DNA of 64,000 nucleotides from Argopecten irradians. Lineage: Eukaryota > Mollusca > Bivalvia > Pectinida > Pectinidae. This document shows, piece by piece, positions 62,581-64,000 of the stretch. The notes under the pieces are model-generated. The model was not told where the DNA came from, searched no databases, and saw nothing but the letters and a program-made list of their open reading frames with translations. The stretch lies in NCBI RefSeq assembly GCF_041381155.1, contig NC_091138.1, forward strand, positions 17,981,255 through 18,045,254, read 5' to 3'. Both the position numbers and the translations under genes were made by a program. Each line of letters begins with the position of its first letter. The stretch's first letter is position 1.

Positions 62581-64000
62581 CATATCATGTTCGTTATGTC
62601 CATCCTGTGTAATGATCCTTGTGTAACACATTTTCATGTGCCTGAATGAACAATAAATCCTGTAACTTGTACGACTGACACTTGTAGTAATGCTGAGGTC
62701 TTCCACATATGTTCGGAGGCTGAAGATAACTGGAGTACATTGCTGATTGATTCGACGTTATAAGTGATATAATGATAAAAAAAACCAAACAAACACTAAA
62801 ATATCACACATAGCTTTATTTATTGATTCAGAAACAATGACGTAAAACATAGGACCAGAAATTTGTTAGTCAATAAGAAATAGTGTGTATGTTAAATACA
62901 ACTTATTGTCGGTAACCGTGAGGACCAGGAATATTCCTAGAAATTAAGACAGTTAAAGTCAGTTATTGTTTCTGATAAAACGCGTCCAGAAAAACGTGTG
63001 CTGTATGTTACTATATTGCTCGGAGGTATTTGACATTATTTTACCTTAGAAGAAGTATGTGTTATAAGAAGTCATTTGCTATACAAACACTAAATCATAT
63101 GAAGGTGATAATTAATACGACTTTAAATAACCACCATTCAATACAGTAGTATCATATCTAGCGTGTAAAGCAGGACTAGAAAACTGTTTAATGTTTATCA
63201 CTTTCGATCTTCGACAAGCATAGAAAGAAATGAATAGACAAAAAGTCTGATAGATTTAACACAAAGACCATAAAATCTGTCAATAATAAGGGCGATAACC
63301 CAGCATCATCTTCAATAACAAGGGCGAAAACCCAACCATCAATACATGATGTATTGTACATTATGAATACGCAAATGATTTGAAATTAGAATTAATTATT
63401 CTTTAGTCAAATCGCTACTCAAAAACATGAGTGAAAAATATATGTGCATACTGCCATATTATGCAACGTAATACTGATAAAAGATACACACAATGAAAAG
63501 CAAATAACCATGATAAAACAACACATATGATATATCACAGACACTGGTCGATCCTATTCTGCGCACTAAGGCAGTTTCTTATCCATGTTTCCCGCAAGAA
63601 AATTAGAAGAAAAAGGTAGGTTTTTTGTGCAAACTATTGATATAACGTATGTATCATAATCGTCTATCCATTCATTAATATAGATCAGGTTATAAATTAT
63701 ATTTAATAATGTCGTTATTGTATATAAACTAGAGTGACAGTGGTAGATATAAGTATCTTATGTTGACAATACCAAAACAATAGCATACATCATCACAGAG
63801 AAGCATTCGTACCTGACAGTATCACAGAATTAGCAAAATATAAAACAATAAATGTAATGAAATATTTACATTTTAACCACTCAAATATAACAAAATCTTA
63901 ACATCATTTAATATGTAACATATGTAATTATCGATTGTATTGACAACAAAAGTCTATCATAAAAAGACTAAAACGTTTGCAGAGGGAACAAGAAAACTAT
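62581..64000. other. Non-coding DNA to the window end
   Basis: No gene is seen. A 32-base direct repeat (AATAAYAAGGGCGAWAACCC) lies at about 63280-63343. Confidence 0.4.

Overview
This is eukaryotic genomic DNA: AT-rich, gene-poor and intron-rich, with consensus GT/AG splice sites, AATAAA polyadenylation signals and many small transposons and tandem repeats. The protein families (a DGK-epsilon-type kinase tail, a METTL27-type methyltransferase, a meteorin homolog, a RING-less TRIM protein) point to an animal. A repeat element with termini reading TGCTCCACCGC, a tRNA-type SINE with an (AAAC)n-like tail and a TTAA-flanked MITE ending in AGTCGGGCAA look like families I associate with bivalve molluscs. 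A scallop-like bivalve is my best guess; this rests on recognition, not on a search.

Layout. At 536-790 (+) there is a plausible terminal exon of an unrecognised gene, followed by a polyA signal. At 1803-3509 (-) lies an intronless B-box/coiled-coil/beta-propeller protein of the TRIM type. At 8115-10577 (+) four exons encode the C-terminal accessory domain of a diacylglycerol kinase epsilon; the catalytic part is not found in the window. At 13700-17068 (-) five exons encode a complete 217-residue METTL27-like methyltransferase, with a possible hAT-type element in its first intron. From about 18.8 to 23.4 kb there is a transposon-like block with inverted ends of roughly 0.5 kb and an internal 1.08-kb tandem duplication. 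From 23.6 to 26.4 kb there is a 43-bp minisatellite broken by a palindromic element and by a SINE with perfect 11-bp target duplications. A dead non-LTR reverse transcriptase lies at 28.3-29.6 kb (-). From 38284 to 49855 (-) five exons encode a complete 305-residue meteorin homolog with signal peptide. From 50.2 to 55.2 kb there is a duplicated leader, an old degenerate repeat and a young 23-bp array with an inverted segment inside it. From 55.2 kb to the end I see only non-coding DNA with MITEs and old duplications.

The genes do not form a pathway. DGK-epsilon acts in lipid signalling at membranes, METTL27-like proteins are cytosolic SAM-dependent methyltransferases, meteorins are secreted growth or differentiation factors, and the TRIM-like protein is probably a ubiquitin or RNA-related regulator. 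They are neighbours only. I see no undescribed multi-gene system. The most informative novelties are structural: a minisatellite whose pre-expansion version survives as a paralog 1.9 kb upstream, a fold-back inverted copy inside the array, and nested insertions that allow relative dating.
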